DNA of 64,000 nt from Thiohalobacter sp. IOR34 (GCF_030406045.1 NZ_CP128988.1:1-64000); one strand, 5' to 3'; counted from the stretch's first letter, positions 48,384 to 57,208 are shown. Notes: generated from the letters alone by a model not told the origin. Made by a program: numbers and translations.

Positions 48384-49049
48384 ATGATGGAACAGATTCA
48401 TGATATCGATCTTTCTTACCGTCCGGCTACATACTGGCCCGAGGCGCTGACACAGGAACAACTCATAAGTCGTATCAGTGGCAAGGTTCGTCAGGATATT
48501 GCGAGAGAGATATTGCAGACGGAGGGCTTCCCGGGGCTTACACCATTCCTCGCACGAGAGGAGCTACCGGAAGATGAAAAACAGGCGTGGGGCAGGATAC
48601 ATCCGGATCTTATGGGCGGGGAGTATCTGCCGCCACTTCTGGACGGCGAGGTCGAGATCGCGCATGTCAGCCTGGCATCCACGACCAGTGATCAGATCAG
48701 TATCAGGGCGAGGCGCGAAGACGACGTTATCATTTACAGGATCGTAAATGAATATGAAGAAGAGGGTTTTGTATACCAGCCGTTGTTCGACCGTTCAGAT
48801 GAGCCACTAACGCTGGGAGAGCTGGTGAGGCTGCTCGATGGTTCGGAGATTCAGGGGGACATCTTTAGCGGTGGAGTGATCAGGGCGCATTGGGAACAGT
48901 GTATTGAATTTGATCCTGATGTAGACGCGGCGTTGCAGTTTGTGTCTGCCCATTCCTGTTTCTACCCGCAATTGGCGGATTATTATGAAGGGGTCGGTGA
49001 GGAATGGCGTAAAAAGCATGAAACTCACGATGAAGAAGAATGGGATTAA
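48384..49049 (+). CDS. Hypothetical acidic protein
   Basis: A 221-residue soluble, acidic protein with no signal peptide or membrane segment; it ends in an acidic tail (HETHDEEEWD). Two adjacent ATGs offer starts, AAGGA lies just upstream. GC content is below the chromosomal background. It is followed at once by the phosphoesterase gene and probably forms a unit with it. I do not recognise the family. Confidence 0.65.
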   Translation: MMEQIHDIDLSYRPATYWPEALTQEQLISRISGKVRQDIAREILQTEGFPGLTPFLAREELPEDEKQAWGRIHPDLMGGEYLPPLLDGEVEIAHVSLASTTSDQISIRARREDDVIIYRIVNEYEEEGFVYQPLFDRSDEPLTLGELVRLLDGSEIQGDIFSGGVIRAHWEQCIEFDPDVDAALQFVSAHSCFYPQLADYYEGVGEEWRKKHETHDEEEWD

Positions 49050-49069
49050 GCAATGAGCATGAGCAATCC

Positions 49070-50026
49070 ATGATCTCGAATGGAGCGCACAAGGCCTATG
49101 ATATCGTGGGTGATATCCACGGCTGTTACCAGTCGCTCGTGGCGCTGCTGGATCGGCTGGGCTATGTGAAGGATGATGGCGTCTACCGTCATGTGGATCG
49201 CAAAATGATTTTTCTGGGCGATTTTATTGATCGGGGTCCGGCGCAACATGAGGTTATCGATACTGTTCGCCGCATGATCGAGGCTGGGACGGCGCTGGCC
49301 GTCATGGGCAACCATGAGTTCAATGCCATCGCCTACGCAAGCCCCGATCCGAAATCCGGTAATTACCTGCGGCCACACTCGGATAAGAACAGACGCCAGC
49401 ATCAGGCGTTTCTCGAAGCCTACGTGGATGATTCCAAAGGCTATGCAAAGGCAATCGAGTGGTTTAAGACCCTGCCGTTGTGGCTGGATCTGGGTAATCT
49501 ACGTGTTGTGCACGCCTGCTGGGACAGTGGCATGATCCGGCGCATCGAGGATGTGCATGGTTCCCAATACCTGTATCAGGATCTGCTTTACGCCGCTTCG
49601 CAGCGGAGCGCCTGGCAGTTTGGGGCGATCGAGACGATCCTCAAAGGGAAGGAAATTCCACTTGGAGAAGGGGCGAGTTTCAGGGATAAAGACGGCAATA
49701 GACGTCATCACATCCGGGTGCGCTGGTGGGACAAGGATGCAACGACCTACCGCCAGGCCTTCATGGGACCGGAAAGCGTGATTGCGCACATACCCGAGGA
49801 TGATATCGGGACAGAGCATTTACTCGAGTATGCACATGACGAGCCGCCACTCTTCTTTGGGCATTACTGGCTTGAGGGTGAACTCGGTCCATTGACAAAT
49901 AATATTGCTTGTGTCGACTACAGTGTCGCCAAGCCTGGCGGCAGGCTGGTGGCTTACCGATGGAATGGTGAGAGAGTATTGAGTAAAGACAGGTTTGTAT
50001 GGGTAGATCGTCAGGAAGTCGCTTAG
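49070..50026 (+). CDS. PPP-type metallophosphoesterase (ApaH/PrpE-like)
   Basis: A protein of about 318 residues with all three calcineurin-like motifs near the N terminus: GDIHG, GDFIDRGP and GNHE, and later a Cys-His metal/active loop (VVHACWDS). Such enzymes act as protein phosphatases or dinucleoside-polyphosphate hydrolases. ATG 49070 precedes the conserved part; an in-frame ATG at 49040 overlapping the previous gene adds ten residues. Lower GC than neighbours suggests acquisition. Confidence 0.85.
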   Translation: MISNGAHKAYDIVGDIHGCYQSLVALLDRLGYVKDDGVYRHVDRKMIFLGDFIDRGPAQHEVIDTVRRMIEAGTALAVMGNHEFNAIAYASPDPKSGNYLRPHSDKNRRQHQAFLEAYVDDSKGYAKAIEWFKTLPLWLDLGNLRVVHACWDSGMIRRIEDVHGSQYLYQDLLYAASQRSAWQFGAIETILKGKEIPLGEGASFRDKDGNRRHHIRVRWWDKDATTYRQAFMGPESVIAHIPEDDIGTEHLLEYAHDEPPLFFGHYWLEGELGPLTNNIACVDYSVAKPGGRLVAYRWNGERVLSKDRFVWVDRQEVA

Positions 50027-50328
50027 TCACCAGAATTATCGCTGGTCGTACCTGCATTGGAGGGTTTAGAGGAGGTTTCGAATAATGAGGCCAATGCCCG
50101 AAGTTATTTTCCAGAAACATATATAAAAGACCTGTCCATATTTTTAAATGCCAATATGGTTGGTTTGCGCGGCGCGCTAGCAAGCATTTGTGGCTGTAGC
50201 CTTGAAAGCTTAATTTAATTCGAATTCACTGAGCGCCATAGTTTCATTCACACAGAATTCTAGAGACAGTATGCATATTTTGCCTGCAACAGAGTTCGAT
50301 ACGAATCCGCTCTCAGGCCTGGATTCTT
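50027..50328. other. Unassigned spacer left of the cassette array
   Basis: About 300 AT-richer bases without a supported gene. The sequence next to the array (50300-50328) is the flank onto which the last attC-like site is joined. I see no repeat or promoter that I can defend. Confidence 0.4.
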
Positions 50329-50384
50329 CTACTCCGAGCGCAGCCGCGCGCGATAGCGCGTCTGACTAGCACGACTTGTTAAGC
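50329..50384 (-). other. attC-like site 3 (end of cassette array)
   Basis: Read on the minus strand it starts with GCTTAAC (RYYYAAC type) overlapping the stop of the cassette gene and has a GC-rich stem (CAGACGCGC / GCGCGGCTG). The 3' core stops at AGTAG: the expected TTRRRY is missing and unrelated sequence follows. This marks a damaged or terminal site. Confidence 0.5.
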
Positions 50385-50744
50385 GCCGCTGCGCAGACCA
50401 TGCCTATAAGCTGATCTCCCGGCTACCAATCCTAACGATAATACTAGGGTTATAGGGATAAGTAATATTTGAGGATTTGCTTTCCCAGAAAATAGCTCGG
50501 CTAAAAACCATGCTATGCCCGGCACTGTTAACAGCATGGCGGGGTACCACCAAGCGACTTTTAATATTTTGACGAAAAAGTAGGCTAAGAGATATGGGGT
50601 TACCAGCAGTATAACTAGCAATACTACTTGCTTGACATTTGATATATCACCAGAAAAAGCTAGCGCAAATGCCATGCTGACGATTGCCGACCCTATTGTG
50701 GGAAGTAACAAAGTAGTGACAGCATATCGCATCCAACTCGCCAT
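50379..50744 (-). CDS. Small integral membrane protein (integron cassette 3)
   Basis: A 121-residue protein with about four hydrophobic helices (residues 8-30, 40-60, 67-85, 92-108) and no known motif. The gene fills a cassette between attC-like sites 2 and 3, reading leftward away from intI, as expression from an integron promoter would require. Function unknown. Confidence 0.7.
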   Translation of the reverse strand: MASWMRYAVTTLLLPTIGSAIVSMAFALAFSGDISNVKQVVLLVILLVTPYLLAYFFVKILKVAWWYPAMLLTVPGIAWFLAELFSGKANPQILLIPITLVLSLGLVAGRSAYRHGLRSGA

Positions 50745-50761
50745 AATATTGCAACCTAGGT

Positions 50762-50828
50762 GCTTAACTACTGAGGCCAGCCGCGTGCGGTACGCGCGTT
50801 GGACTGGGCCGATTGGTCATGTGCTTAC
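50762..50828 (-). other. attC-like site 2
   Basis: On the minus strand: a central GC-rich hairpin (CGCGCGTACCGCACGCGG), then GGCTGGCCTCAGTA followed by GTTAAGC, which matches GTTRRRY. The opposite R'' end overlaps the stop of the ParE remnant and is degenerate (GTAAGCAC). Confidence 0.6.
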
Positions 50829-50986
50829 CCACCAAATCTATCCTCGATATTCTCAATAAGACGCTTTCCATGTATTACGGCGACGATGAGGATTCTTTCC
50901 TGCTCTATTTTGTACACTAAACGATAGCTATAAATGAAACGCTCCCGGATATTTTCATTGCCGATTTCAGGAAGCACACGGCCGAT
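50825..50986 (-). pseudogene. ParE/RelE-family toxin, 3' fragment (cassette 2)
   Basis: 53 codons in frame to a TAA. The end NIRERFIYSYRLVYKI, ILIVAVIHGKR is typical of the ParE/RelE plasmid-stabilisation toxins. The N-terminal half is missing: the fragment begins at the IS630 insertion and, on the other side of that IS, attC site 1 is only about eight bases away. So the toxin start and any antitoxin were lost, presumably in an IS-linked deletion. Confidence 0.75.
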
Positions 50987-51061
50987 TATTGAGCCTTGCA
51001 TAAATAGTGAACATTATTCTGTTTTCGTTGTCTATGGAATCGGGTATGTTGGGAGGATTCC

Positions 51062-51550
51062 ATGGACAGCAAGACGCAATGCAAAGAGCTGGAGAAGCGG
51101 CGACTGCGGGCCGGCCGCCTTCTCTTGAAAGGCGTCCCCCAGGCGGAAGTGGCGCGACGCGTGGGAGTAGCCCGATCAACGGTCTGCGGGTGGGCCCGGC
51201 GCCTGGAACAAGGCGGATTGGATGCGCTGCGGTCGACAGGTCTGCGCGGCCGTCCGGGTTCGCTGGACAAGGCCGACCTGCGTGAGCTGAAGCGGATCCT
51301 GTTGAAAGGCGCGCTGGCCAGCGGGTTTGCCACCGAGGTCTGGACCCTGGGGCGTGTGCGGAAGGTGCTGGACGAGCAGTTCGGGGTGCAGCTGTCAGAG
51401 TCGCAGGTCTCCCGCGTGCTGGGGCGCATGGGGTTCAGCTGCCAGCGGCCGGCCCGGCGCGCCTTGCAGCGCGATGAGCGTGCGGTGCGGGAGTGGAAGA
51501 CCAAGCGCTGGCCGGCACTAAAAAAAACGCTGCAAAAGAGGGGCGTGTGA
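51062..51550 (+). CDS. IS630 transposase, OrfA (helix-turn-helix part)
   Basis: A 162-residue protein with a helix-turn-helix (PQAEVARRVGVARSTVCGWARRL) and a second winged-helix region with LRGRPGSL between. It is the DNA-binding half of the transposase. It ends shortly after a run of eight A (51520-51527), where a -1 shift would continue into OrfB. Confidence 0.88.
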   Translation: MDSKTQCKELEKRRLRAGRLLLKGVPQAEVARRVGVARSTVCGWARRLEQGGLDALRSTGLRGRPGSLDKADLRELKRILLKGALASGFATEVWTLGRVRKVLDEQFGVQLSESQVSRVLGRMGFSCQRPARRALQRDERAVREWKTKRWPALKKTLQKRGV

Positions 51551-52065
51551 TCGTGTTTGTCGATGAATCGGGTCTGTCGGAACGGCCCACACTGGTGCGC
51601 ACCTGGGCACCGAAGGGACAGACGCCTGTCATCCAGTACAGCTTCACCTGGAAGCAGCTGTCGGTGATCGCCGGGGTCAGCTTCTGGCGTTTCTACTTTC
51701 GTCTGTTCCCCGGTACGATCCGTGCCCCCCAGTGCATCGAGTTCCTCAAGGCACTCAAGCGCCAGATCGGCAGGAAGCTGCTGATCATCTGGGATGGCCT
51801 GCAGGTCCACAAGAGCCGCCTGGTCCGTCAGTATGTCGAGGATTGCAATGGGCAGATTCAGATCGAGTTCCTGCCGGCCTATTCGCCGGAGCTCAACCCG
51901 GTTGAATATCTGTTCGGGCATCTCAAACCGCATGAGCTGGGTAACTTCTGTCCCAGGGACATCGGTGAATTGAGTGACTATGCCCGGCGCAGGCTCCGTT
52001 CCATGCAGCGACGCCAGAAGACACTGGTGACCGCGTTCTGGAAACAGGCCGAGCTTCCTTTGTGA
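51493..52065 (+). CDS. IS630 transposase, OrfB (DDE catalytic part)
   Basis: The 190-residue frame holds the DDE triad: FVDESG, IIWDGLQVHKS and PAYSPELNPVEYLF. It is in the -1 frame to OrfA and overlaps it by 58 bases, so the working enzyme is most likely a frameshift fusion made at the A8 run; independent start at 51493 is the alternative. The real coding begins around GRVIVFVDE. Confidence 0.88.
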   Translation: MEDQALAGTKKNAAKEGRVIVFVDESGLSERPTLVRTWAPKGQTPVIQYSFTWKQLSVIAGVSFWRFYFRLFPGTIRAPQCIEFLKALKRQIGRKLLIIWDGLQVHKSRLVRQYVEDCNGQIQIEFLPAYSPELNPVEYLFGHLKPHELGNFCPRDIGELSDYARRRLRSMQRRQKTLVTAFWKQAELPL

Positions 52066-52095
52066 TGTGTTCATCATTTATGCAAGGCTCAATAA

Positions 52096-52170
52096 TATAA
52101 CGCCTCGCGTAACCGGCTGGCAATGGAGCGCAGCGGAATTGCCAGTCCGAGTTGACGCGTTTGTTAGAGC
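52096..52170 (-). other. attC site 1 of the integron
   Basis: A 75-base imperfect palindrome. On the minus strand it opens with CTCTAACAAACGCGTCAA and closes with GGTTACGCGAGGCGTTATA; the inner stem CTGGCAAT/ATTGCCAG is perfect. R''-L'' and L'-R' pairs are clear and the layout equals classical 59-base elements. It lies 14 bases after the stop of cassette 1's second gene. Confidence 0.82.
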
Positions 52171-52184
52171 ATCTACACTGCACT

Positions 52185-52364
52185 CTAAAAAAGCATATTT
52201 ATTATTTCGCTGGCTAGATTCATACCAGCACGATGGTCACTGCTAGTTTTTGGAATTGATACGGTATAGCGGTTATCACCCATAAAAATTGCCTTATAGT
52301 GTTTTCCATCGCCTGATATCTCAAACCCAAGCTCTTCAAGAAAACGTCGGACATCATTAGTCAT
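52185..52364 (-). CDS. Small unknown protein B of integron cassette 1
   Basis: A 59-residue protein (MTNDVRRFLEELGFEISGDG, then KHYKAIFMGDNRYTVSIPKT). The Gly-x-His-Tyr-Lys and beta-strand pattern faintly recalls HicA-like small folds, but I do not assign it. The start is supported by AAAAGG ten bases upstream. It follows gene A of the same cassette and precedes attC 1. Confidence 0.6.
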   Translation of the reverse strand: MTNDVRRFLEELGFEISGDGKHYKAIFMGDNRYTVSIPKTSSDHRAGMNLASEIINMLF

Positions 52365-52625
52365 TGTTCGGTAACCTTTTAACTGCGCTTTAATTGAGGC
52401 GGCCTTAGATTCAATGTAAGCGCAAAATGACCGACGCCCTTGCGCTGTGGTGCCAAGTGACATTTGGGGGTGGGGTCCAGGGCTTGCAGGACGAGACGGG
52501 CGTGTTACATTGAGCCTCGGCAGGGATGCCGGGATCGCGACAGGGAGCGTCGATGTGAAGGTGCTGTAGGCGCCCGAGGTATCCAATGGCCGTGGCTGCA
52601 GGGAGGCGGCCACGGTCCTGCCGTC

Positions 52626-54179
52626 TCAGGCGCCGGGCAGCAGCGCCTCGATGGCTTCAATGGTATTGGCCCGGGGCAGTTCGCTGAACACCCGCCGCAA
52701 GTAGGCATAAGGCTCCAGCCCGTTCGCTTTGGCCGTCTCGATCAACGAGTACAGGTTGGCGCTGGCTTTCACGCCTTTTACGGATGTGCTGAACAGCCAG
52801 TTCTTGCGTCCAACCACGAATGGCCGGATGGCATTCTCCGCCCCGTTGTTGTCGATCTCCAGGCGGCCGTCCTCCAGGTAGCGAACTAGCTTGGGCCATT
52901 CGTTGTTCAGGTAGTTCAGCGCCTTTCCGGTGGCCGTGGCCGGCGGTACCTGTGGCAGGACCTCGTCCAGCCAGGTCCGCAGGGTTTCGAGCAGGGGTTT
53001 GGCGTGGCGCTGCCGATGCGCATGGCGGTCTTTCGGTTCGAGCGTGCGCGCCTGCTTTTCTACCCGGTACAGCTTCTGGATCAGCGCCAGACCCCGATGG
53101 GCATGGCCGCCTTTGCGGTTTTTGTGCTTGCCCTTGCCCTGCGCCTGCACCGCCTCGTGGAACTTGCGCCGTGCATGCGCCATGCAGCCCACGTGCGTCA
53201 GGCCATGGGCCGCCACAACAGCATTGTATCCATCATAGCCATCCGTTTGCAGATAGCCCGTAAAGCCCTCCAGCAGGCGCTTCGGCACCGTCTGGCTCCG
53301 GCTCGGGTCGTAGTCGTACAGCACCACCCGTTGCTCCGGTGGCCCGCCACGCTGCACCCACAGGTAGGACTTCGACCGGGCGGTCTTGCCCGGTGCCTTC
53401 AGCACCTGCACCGGCGTCTCGTCCATCTGCACGATGTCATAGGCCAGCAACCGGTCTCGCAGCAGGTTGATCACCGGCTGGACGAGCGCTCCGGCCTGGA
53501 TCATCCAGTTTGCCAGCGTCGCCCGGGGCAGATCCACCCCGATCCGGTTCAGGATCGTCGCCTGCCGGTACAGCGGCAGCGCATCCTGGTACTTCGAGAC
53601 CGTGATGTGCGCCAGCAGGCCCGGTGAGGCCAGGCTTTTGGGGATCGGCTGGGGCGGCAGCGGTGCGGTCTTGATGCACTGGCCGCAGGTGCAGGCGTAC
53701 TGCTTGCGGATGTGCCGGATCACACGGATCTTCGCCGGGACGATATCCAGCTGTTCGGAACTCACCTCGCCGATCTCGGCCAGCCGGGCACCATCGCGCG
53801 GGCAGAACCGGTCCGGCTCCGGTAACTCGTGGACCACCTCGATACGAGGCAGTGTGTCGGGTAATGGCTTGCGACCGCGCTTCCTGCGGGTGTGTGCGGG
53901 GACCGCGACGACGGCGTCTTCATCAGACTCCGCAGCCTCGGCCTCAACCTCGGCTTCGTCGAACAGCCGGATCTGGTCGGGCGAGAGTTTTTCGCTGCTG
54001 GCCGCATAGCGCCGGGCCAGTGCGAGGTTCAGTTGTTCGGTGAGGGTGAGTACCTGCGCCTTGTAGCGCTGGTTCTCCGTGGTGAGTTGTTCGTTGCGGC
54101 TGAGCTGGTCGGCGACCAGTGCCTTGAGGGCTTCGACGTCATCCGGCAGCTGATCCAGTGCAATCGGCATGCACTCCAT
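52626..54179 (-). CDS. tnpC: IS66 transposase TnpC
   Basis: The 517-residue transposase has an N-terminal leucine-zipper-like region, a zinc-ribbon area (CPRDG, CTCGQC), and a DDE core with VQMDETPVQ, LQTDGYDGYN and LEIDNNGAENAIRP. It appears complete. Confidence 0.95.
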   Translation of the reverse strand: MECMPIALDQLPDDVEALKALVADQLSRNEQLTTENQRYKAQVLTLTEQLNLALARRYAASSEKLSPDQIRLFDEAEVEAEAAESDEDAVVAVPAHTRRKRGRKPLPDTLPRIEVVHELPEPDRFCPRDGARLAEIGEVSSEQLDIVPAKIRVIRHIRKQYACTCGQCIKTAPLPPQPIPKSLASPGLLAHITVSKYQDALPLYRQATILNRIGVDLPRATLANWMIQAGALVQPVINLLRDRLLAYDIVQMDETPVQVLKAPGKTARSKSYLWVQRGGPPEQRVVLYDYDPSRSQTVPKRLLEGFTGYLQTDGYDGYNAVVAAHGLTHVGCMAHARRKFHEAVQAQGKGKHKNRKGGHAHRGLALIQKLYRVEKQARTLEPKDRHAHRQRHAKPLLETLRTWLDEVLPQVPPATATGKALNYLNNEWPKLVRYLEDGRLEIDNNGAENAIRPFVVGRKNWLFSTSVKGVKASANLYSLIETAKANGLEPYAYLRRVFSELPRANTIEAIEALLPGA

Positions 54180-54205
54180 TATACGACAATGACCGGTAAA
54201 ATACG

Positions 54206-54565
54206 CTACAAAACACTGCGATAGTGCAACCGTTCATGCGGCTGGAGGCGCATGACATCGTAACCGTCCAGCAGCCAGTTCAGTTGCTGGCCGGTCAGCG
54301 TGATGACCTCCGCATCCACCTTGCGCGGCCACTTGAAGCGGTCCCGCTCCAGGCGCTTGTGCCACAGGCAGAAGCCGTTGCGTTCCCAGTACAGGATCTT
54401 GACCTTGTCCCGCCGCCGGTTGCAGAACACGAACAGCTGCTCGGAGAACGGATCCAGCGCCAGGACCTCTTCTACCAGCACCGCCAGACCGTTGATCCCC
54501 TTGCGGAAGTCGACCACGTCCCGGCACAGGTACACAACGGGCAGGTCGTTCGAGGGCCGCATCAT
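54206..54565 (-). CDS. tnpB: IS66 accessory protein TnpB
   Basis: The 119-residue protein matches the IS66 Orf2 family: VVDFRKGINGLAVLVEE, LFVFCNRRRDKVKILYWERNGF, LWHKRLERDRF. It overlaps tnpA by four bases. Needed for IS66 transposition. Confidence 0.95.
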   Translation of the reverse strand: MMRPSNDLPVVYLCRDVVDFRKGINGLAVLVEEVLALDPFSEQLFVFCNRRRDKVKILYWERNGFCLWHKRLERDRFKWPRKVDAEVITLTGQQLNWLLDGYDVMRLQPHERLHYRSVL

Positions 54566-54897
54566 CTGAGCGTGGCCGCCGTGTTCAGGACGATCGCCAG
54601 GGCAGCGCTGTCCACCTCGCCAGAGAACGCCACCGACACACCGTTCGGTAACTGGATACGCCAGTCGTCACCGGCCGGGATCGGGGCTATCTGCACCCGC
54701 TGGAACCGGCTTGGCGGTGTGCGCGGCAGAACCCCCTTGCGAATCAGCGTCTGCTTCCCGGCGTACATCGCCGAGGCGGAGAAACCCTGTTCCGCCGCAT
54801 ACTCGGCAACCGTCTTTCCCGAGGCCTCACAGGCACGGACCTGTTCCAGCCAGTAGCGCTGACGCTCCGTCAGCTCGTTCTCTTCAACTCGATCCAT
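54562..54897 (-). CDS. tnpA: IS66 accessory protein TnpA
   Basis: The 111-residue Orf1 protein has a helix-turn-helix-like N terminus (RYWLEQVRACEASGKTVAEYAAEQGFSASAMY, shown here in part) typical of IS66 TnpA. First gene of the element. Confidence 0.9.
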   Translation of the reverse strand: MDRVEENELTERQRYWLEQVRACEASGKTVAEYAAEQGFSASAMYAGKQTLIRKGVLPRTPPSRFQRVQIAPIPAGDDWRIQLPNGVSVAFSGEVDSAALAIVLNTAATLR

Positions 54898-54965
54898 CTT
54901 CTTGCTCCGCCATGTTTGAAATGGCGGAGCTTGCAGAAAACAGCTTCAGGCAGGTAGGGCGTCGT

Positions 54966-55712
54966 TTATTTTGCGGTTACCTTCAATTGATCGATACGGC
55001 GCCTTGCACTTAATTCTTTCAGGTACCCCCATGTGCAAGTACGTGGGGGACGGAGAGCGTTCAATCCCTCACGAAGTGAATCGGATATCTCGCGCTCCAT
55101 ATACAATGGATCGAATCCATAAGAGCTTGGCAATAATATTTCTCGACCTGCACTATGTGGCCAATATATACCTACTGCACCACCATATGCATTTCGGTTT
55201 GCCACTTCATGCATTAATCTAAATGAGAATTCCCTATTTGGCTCAACAACTACATGTGCCATCCCAGCAAACCAACGCGCCAGTTTTTCAGCATTGACAA
55301 AAGGCTGATTGTTTCCTCCGGAGCTAGCATAGACGACGGGCAAATCAAGACCGGACTGGCCATTTATTAAACTAGCCGCAAGATCAATTTCATCATTCTT
55401 CAGAGAGCATGGAACGTCCTGAACATGGAGATCGCCATCTGATCCACCGCCGATATTTTCGAGCAATTGTCTTACAATGTAGGGCTTTTTCGGATTGGGT
55501 ATAAATGTCCCTGGATTGCTTGCATCACATGATACCTGAACAGATATAAGGAATTTATTATCATCCTTCGATCCTATTATGTCCGTTATCCATCGCAGAT
55601 CGTTTTCCAATTTCGAATATCTAAGCCCGAATACCTTGTTTTCGTCACTATCGAACTGAATGTAGCTGAGTGTTTCAGAGTCAATGCTATGTTCCCACTC
55701 TAAATCGTTCTT
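54966..55712 (-). pseudogene. Unknown protein A of cassette 1, 3' fragment (between two ISs)
   Basis: About 246 codons of an unrecognised protein, low in GC. Motifs seen: VQVSCDASNPGTFIP, LPVVYASSGGNNQPF, LARWFAGMAHVVVEP, GGAVGIYWPHS and TWGYLKELSARRRI. The first codon (GTG) and the last five codons come from IS ends: the IS4-type element cuts the gene at KND and the IS66 cuts close to the natural C terminus. Joined in frame with the 57040-57183 fragment across the 9-base duplication, the original protein had roughly 290-300 residues. Confidence 0.75.
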
Positions 55713-57045
55713 CACTAGTGTCCGGAAAAACCGTTCTTCTTTGTCGCTAACTCATTGTTAATACGAGAGTAATATGCCATTTTCGCCTGTCACCGACTTG
55801 AACTGGCCATTGGGCCAGGGGCACGCTTTAGCCCGGTATCCCGGGTCGGAGCGGTCAAGTCATGTACACAGGCAAACTCGTGTTCGCACAGGCGATGGAT
55901 CATCTGCCTTTGCACACCCTTCGGCGCTGCATCCAGCGCTACAACGGCAACCGCCACGTAAAACGCTTCAGCTGCCAGGATCAGTACCGGTGCATGGCCT
56001 TCGCACAACTCACCTACCGGGAGAGCCTGCGCGATATAGAGGCCTGCCTCAATGCCCAAAGCAACAAGCTCTACCACATGGGTATTCGCTCTCGCGTAGC
56101 CCGCAGTACCCTGGCCGAGGCCAACGAAAAACGCGACTGGCGGATCTACGCAGACTTTGCCCAGTCGCTGATCCAAATCGCACGACGGCTTTATGCCGAC
56201 GAGGAACTCGGGCTCGAACTCGACAACACGGTCTACGCGCTCGACGCCACCACCATCGACCTTTGCCTGTCGGTCTTTCCCTGGGCTCGCTTCCGGCGAA
56301 CCAGGGCGGCTGTCAAGCTGCATACCCTGCTCGATCTACGAGGCAATATCCCCTCGTTTATCCATATCTCCGATGGAAAACTCCACGATGTCAACGTGTT
56401 CGACCTGCTATTGCCAGAGCCCGGAGCCTTCTACGTCATGGACCGCGGCTATACAGACTTCGAGCGTCTCCATCAGCTCCACCATGCGTCGGCTTTTTTC
56501 GTCATTCGCGCCAAGTCCAACCTGAAATTCCGTCGGATCTACTCTCATCCCGTGGACAAGAACTCCGGCCTGCGTTGCGACCAAACCGTAGCGCTGACCG
56601 GGTTCTATACCGCCCAGTACTATCCCGACCGACTACGCCGGATCAAATATTACGATGCCGAGACCGACAAGCGGTTGGTCTTTCTGACCAACAACTTCAG
56701 CATTCCGGCGATCACTATCACCGAGCTTTATCGCTATCGCTGGCAGGTGGAGCTGTTCTTCAAATGGATCAAGCAGCACCTGCGAATCAAGTCGTTTTTC
56801 GGTACCTCGGAGAATGCCGTCAAGACTCAGGTCTGGATCGCCGTCTCCGTCTATGTGCTGGTCGCCATCATCAAGAAGCGTCTCAATATCCAGGCCAGCC
56901 TCTACTCGATACTACAGATTCTGAGTGTGACCGCTTTCGAAACAACATCAATAGATCAACTACTTACAAGATGCGACCAAGCAATAAGCGATGCAAATTT
57001 CAGTAACCAGTTGAATCTATTTGACTAATATTCCGGACACTAGTG
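55713..57045 (+). mobile_element. IS4-family-type insertion sequence
   Basis: 1333 bases with identical inverted tips CACTAGTGTCCGGAA. The nonamer ATCGTTCTT flanks it on both sides (55704-55712 and 57046-57054), a perfect 9-base target duplication. One transposase gene fills it. Removing the element and one nonamer restores the reading frame of gene A. Confidence 0.95.
55862..57028 (+). CDS. IS4-family transposase
   Basis: The 388-residue transposase has the DDE RNase-H core: YALDATTIDLCLS, YVMDRGYTDFERL and the YREK-like RYRWQVELFFKWIKQHL motif of IS4 elements. The N-terminal region resembles the DUF4372 domain. It appears intact. Confidence 0.92.
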   Translation: MYTGKLVFAQAMDHLPLHTLRRCIQRYNGNRHVKRFSCQDQYRCMAFAQLTYRESLRDIEACLNAQSNKLYHMGIRSRVARSTLAEANEKRDWRIYADFAQSLIQIARRLYADEELGLELDNTVYALDATTIDLCLSVFPWARFRRTRAAVKLHTLLDLRGNIPSFIHISDGKLHDVNVFDLLLPEPGAFYVMDRGYTDFERLHQLHHASAFFVIRAKSNLKFRRIYSHPVDKNSGLRCDQTVALTGFYTAQYYPDRLRRIKYYDAETDKRLVFLTNNFSIPAITITELYRYRWQVELFFKWIKQHLRIKSFFGTSENAVKTQVWIAVSVYVLVAIIKKRLNIQASLYSILQILSVTAFETTSIDQLLTRCDQAISDANFSNQLNLFD

Positions 57046-57183
57046 ATCGTTCTTATGACTTTCAATCTCTTCTTCTTTTAGCTGCGAGTGTGGACTTCCA
57101 AGAATCCAGGTATTTGCAATTGAAATCAGCTCATCTACCTCTGCTTCCGGTCTTACTGGGAAAAGCGTATTGAATTTCAACAT
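57040..57183 (-). pseudogene. Unknown protein A of cassette 1, 5' fragment
   Basis: 46 native codons from ATG 57183 (MLKFNTLFPVRPEAEVDELI...) to the Asp of KND, then two codons from the IS end before a stop. The start lies 26 bases inside the cassette, after a junction GTTAGAGC, with a weak AGGA 10 bases before. Same gene as the 54966-55712 fragment. Confidence 0.75.
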
Positions 57184-57208
57184 GGGCTGAGTTTCCTCGT
57201 TATTTATT

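Larger units (their letters stand above)
50989..52092 (+). mobile_element. IS630-family insertion sequence
   Basis: 1104 bases bounded by TA on each side (50987-50988 and 52093-52094), the target used by IS630/Tc1 elements. The ends are inverted copies starting TTGAGCCTTGCATAAAT and continuing to TGAAC. It contains two overlapping transposase frames linked by an A8 slippery run. Confidence 0.92.
52416..54980 (-). mobile_element. IS66-family insertion sequence
   Basis: 2565 bases with inverted ends GTAAGCGCAAAATGACCGAC (left) and GTAACCGCAAAATAAACGAC (right), both continuing GCCCT; GTAA is the usual IS66 tip. It carries intact tnpA, tnpB and tnpC. TTCAAT occurs next to both ends, but shifted by one base, so a clean 8-bp target duplication is not seen. 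About 210 bases at the left end are non-coding. Confidence 0.92.

Noticed and set aside
52365-52613. Extension of small gene B upstream through the IS66 end
   Set aside because: The extra residues would be translated from IS66 end DNA; the frame exists only because of the insertion.
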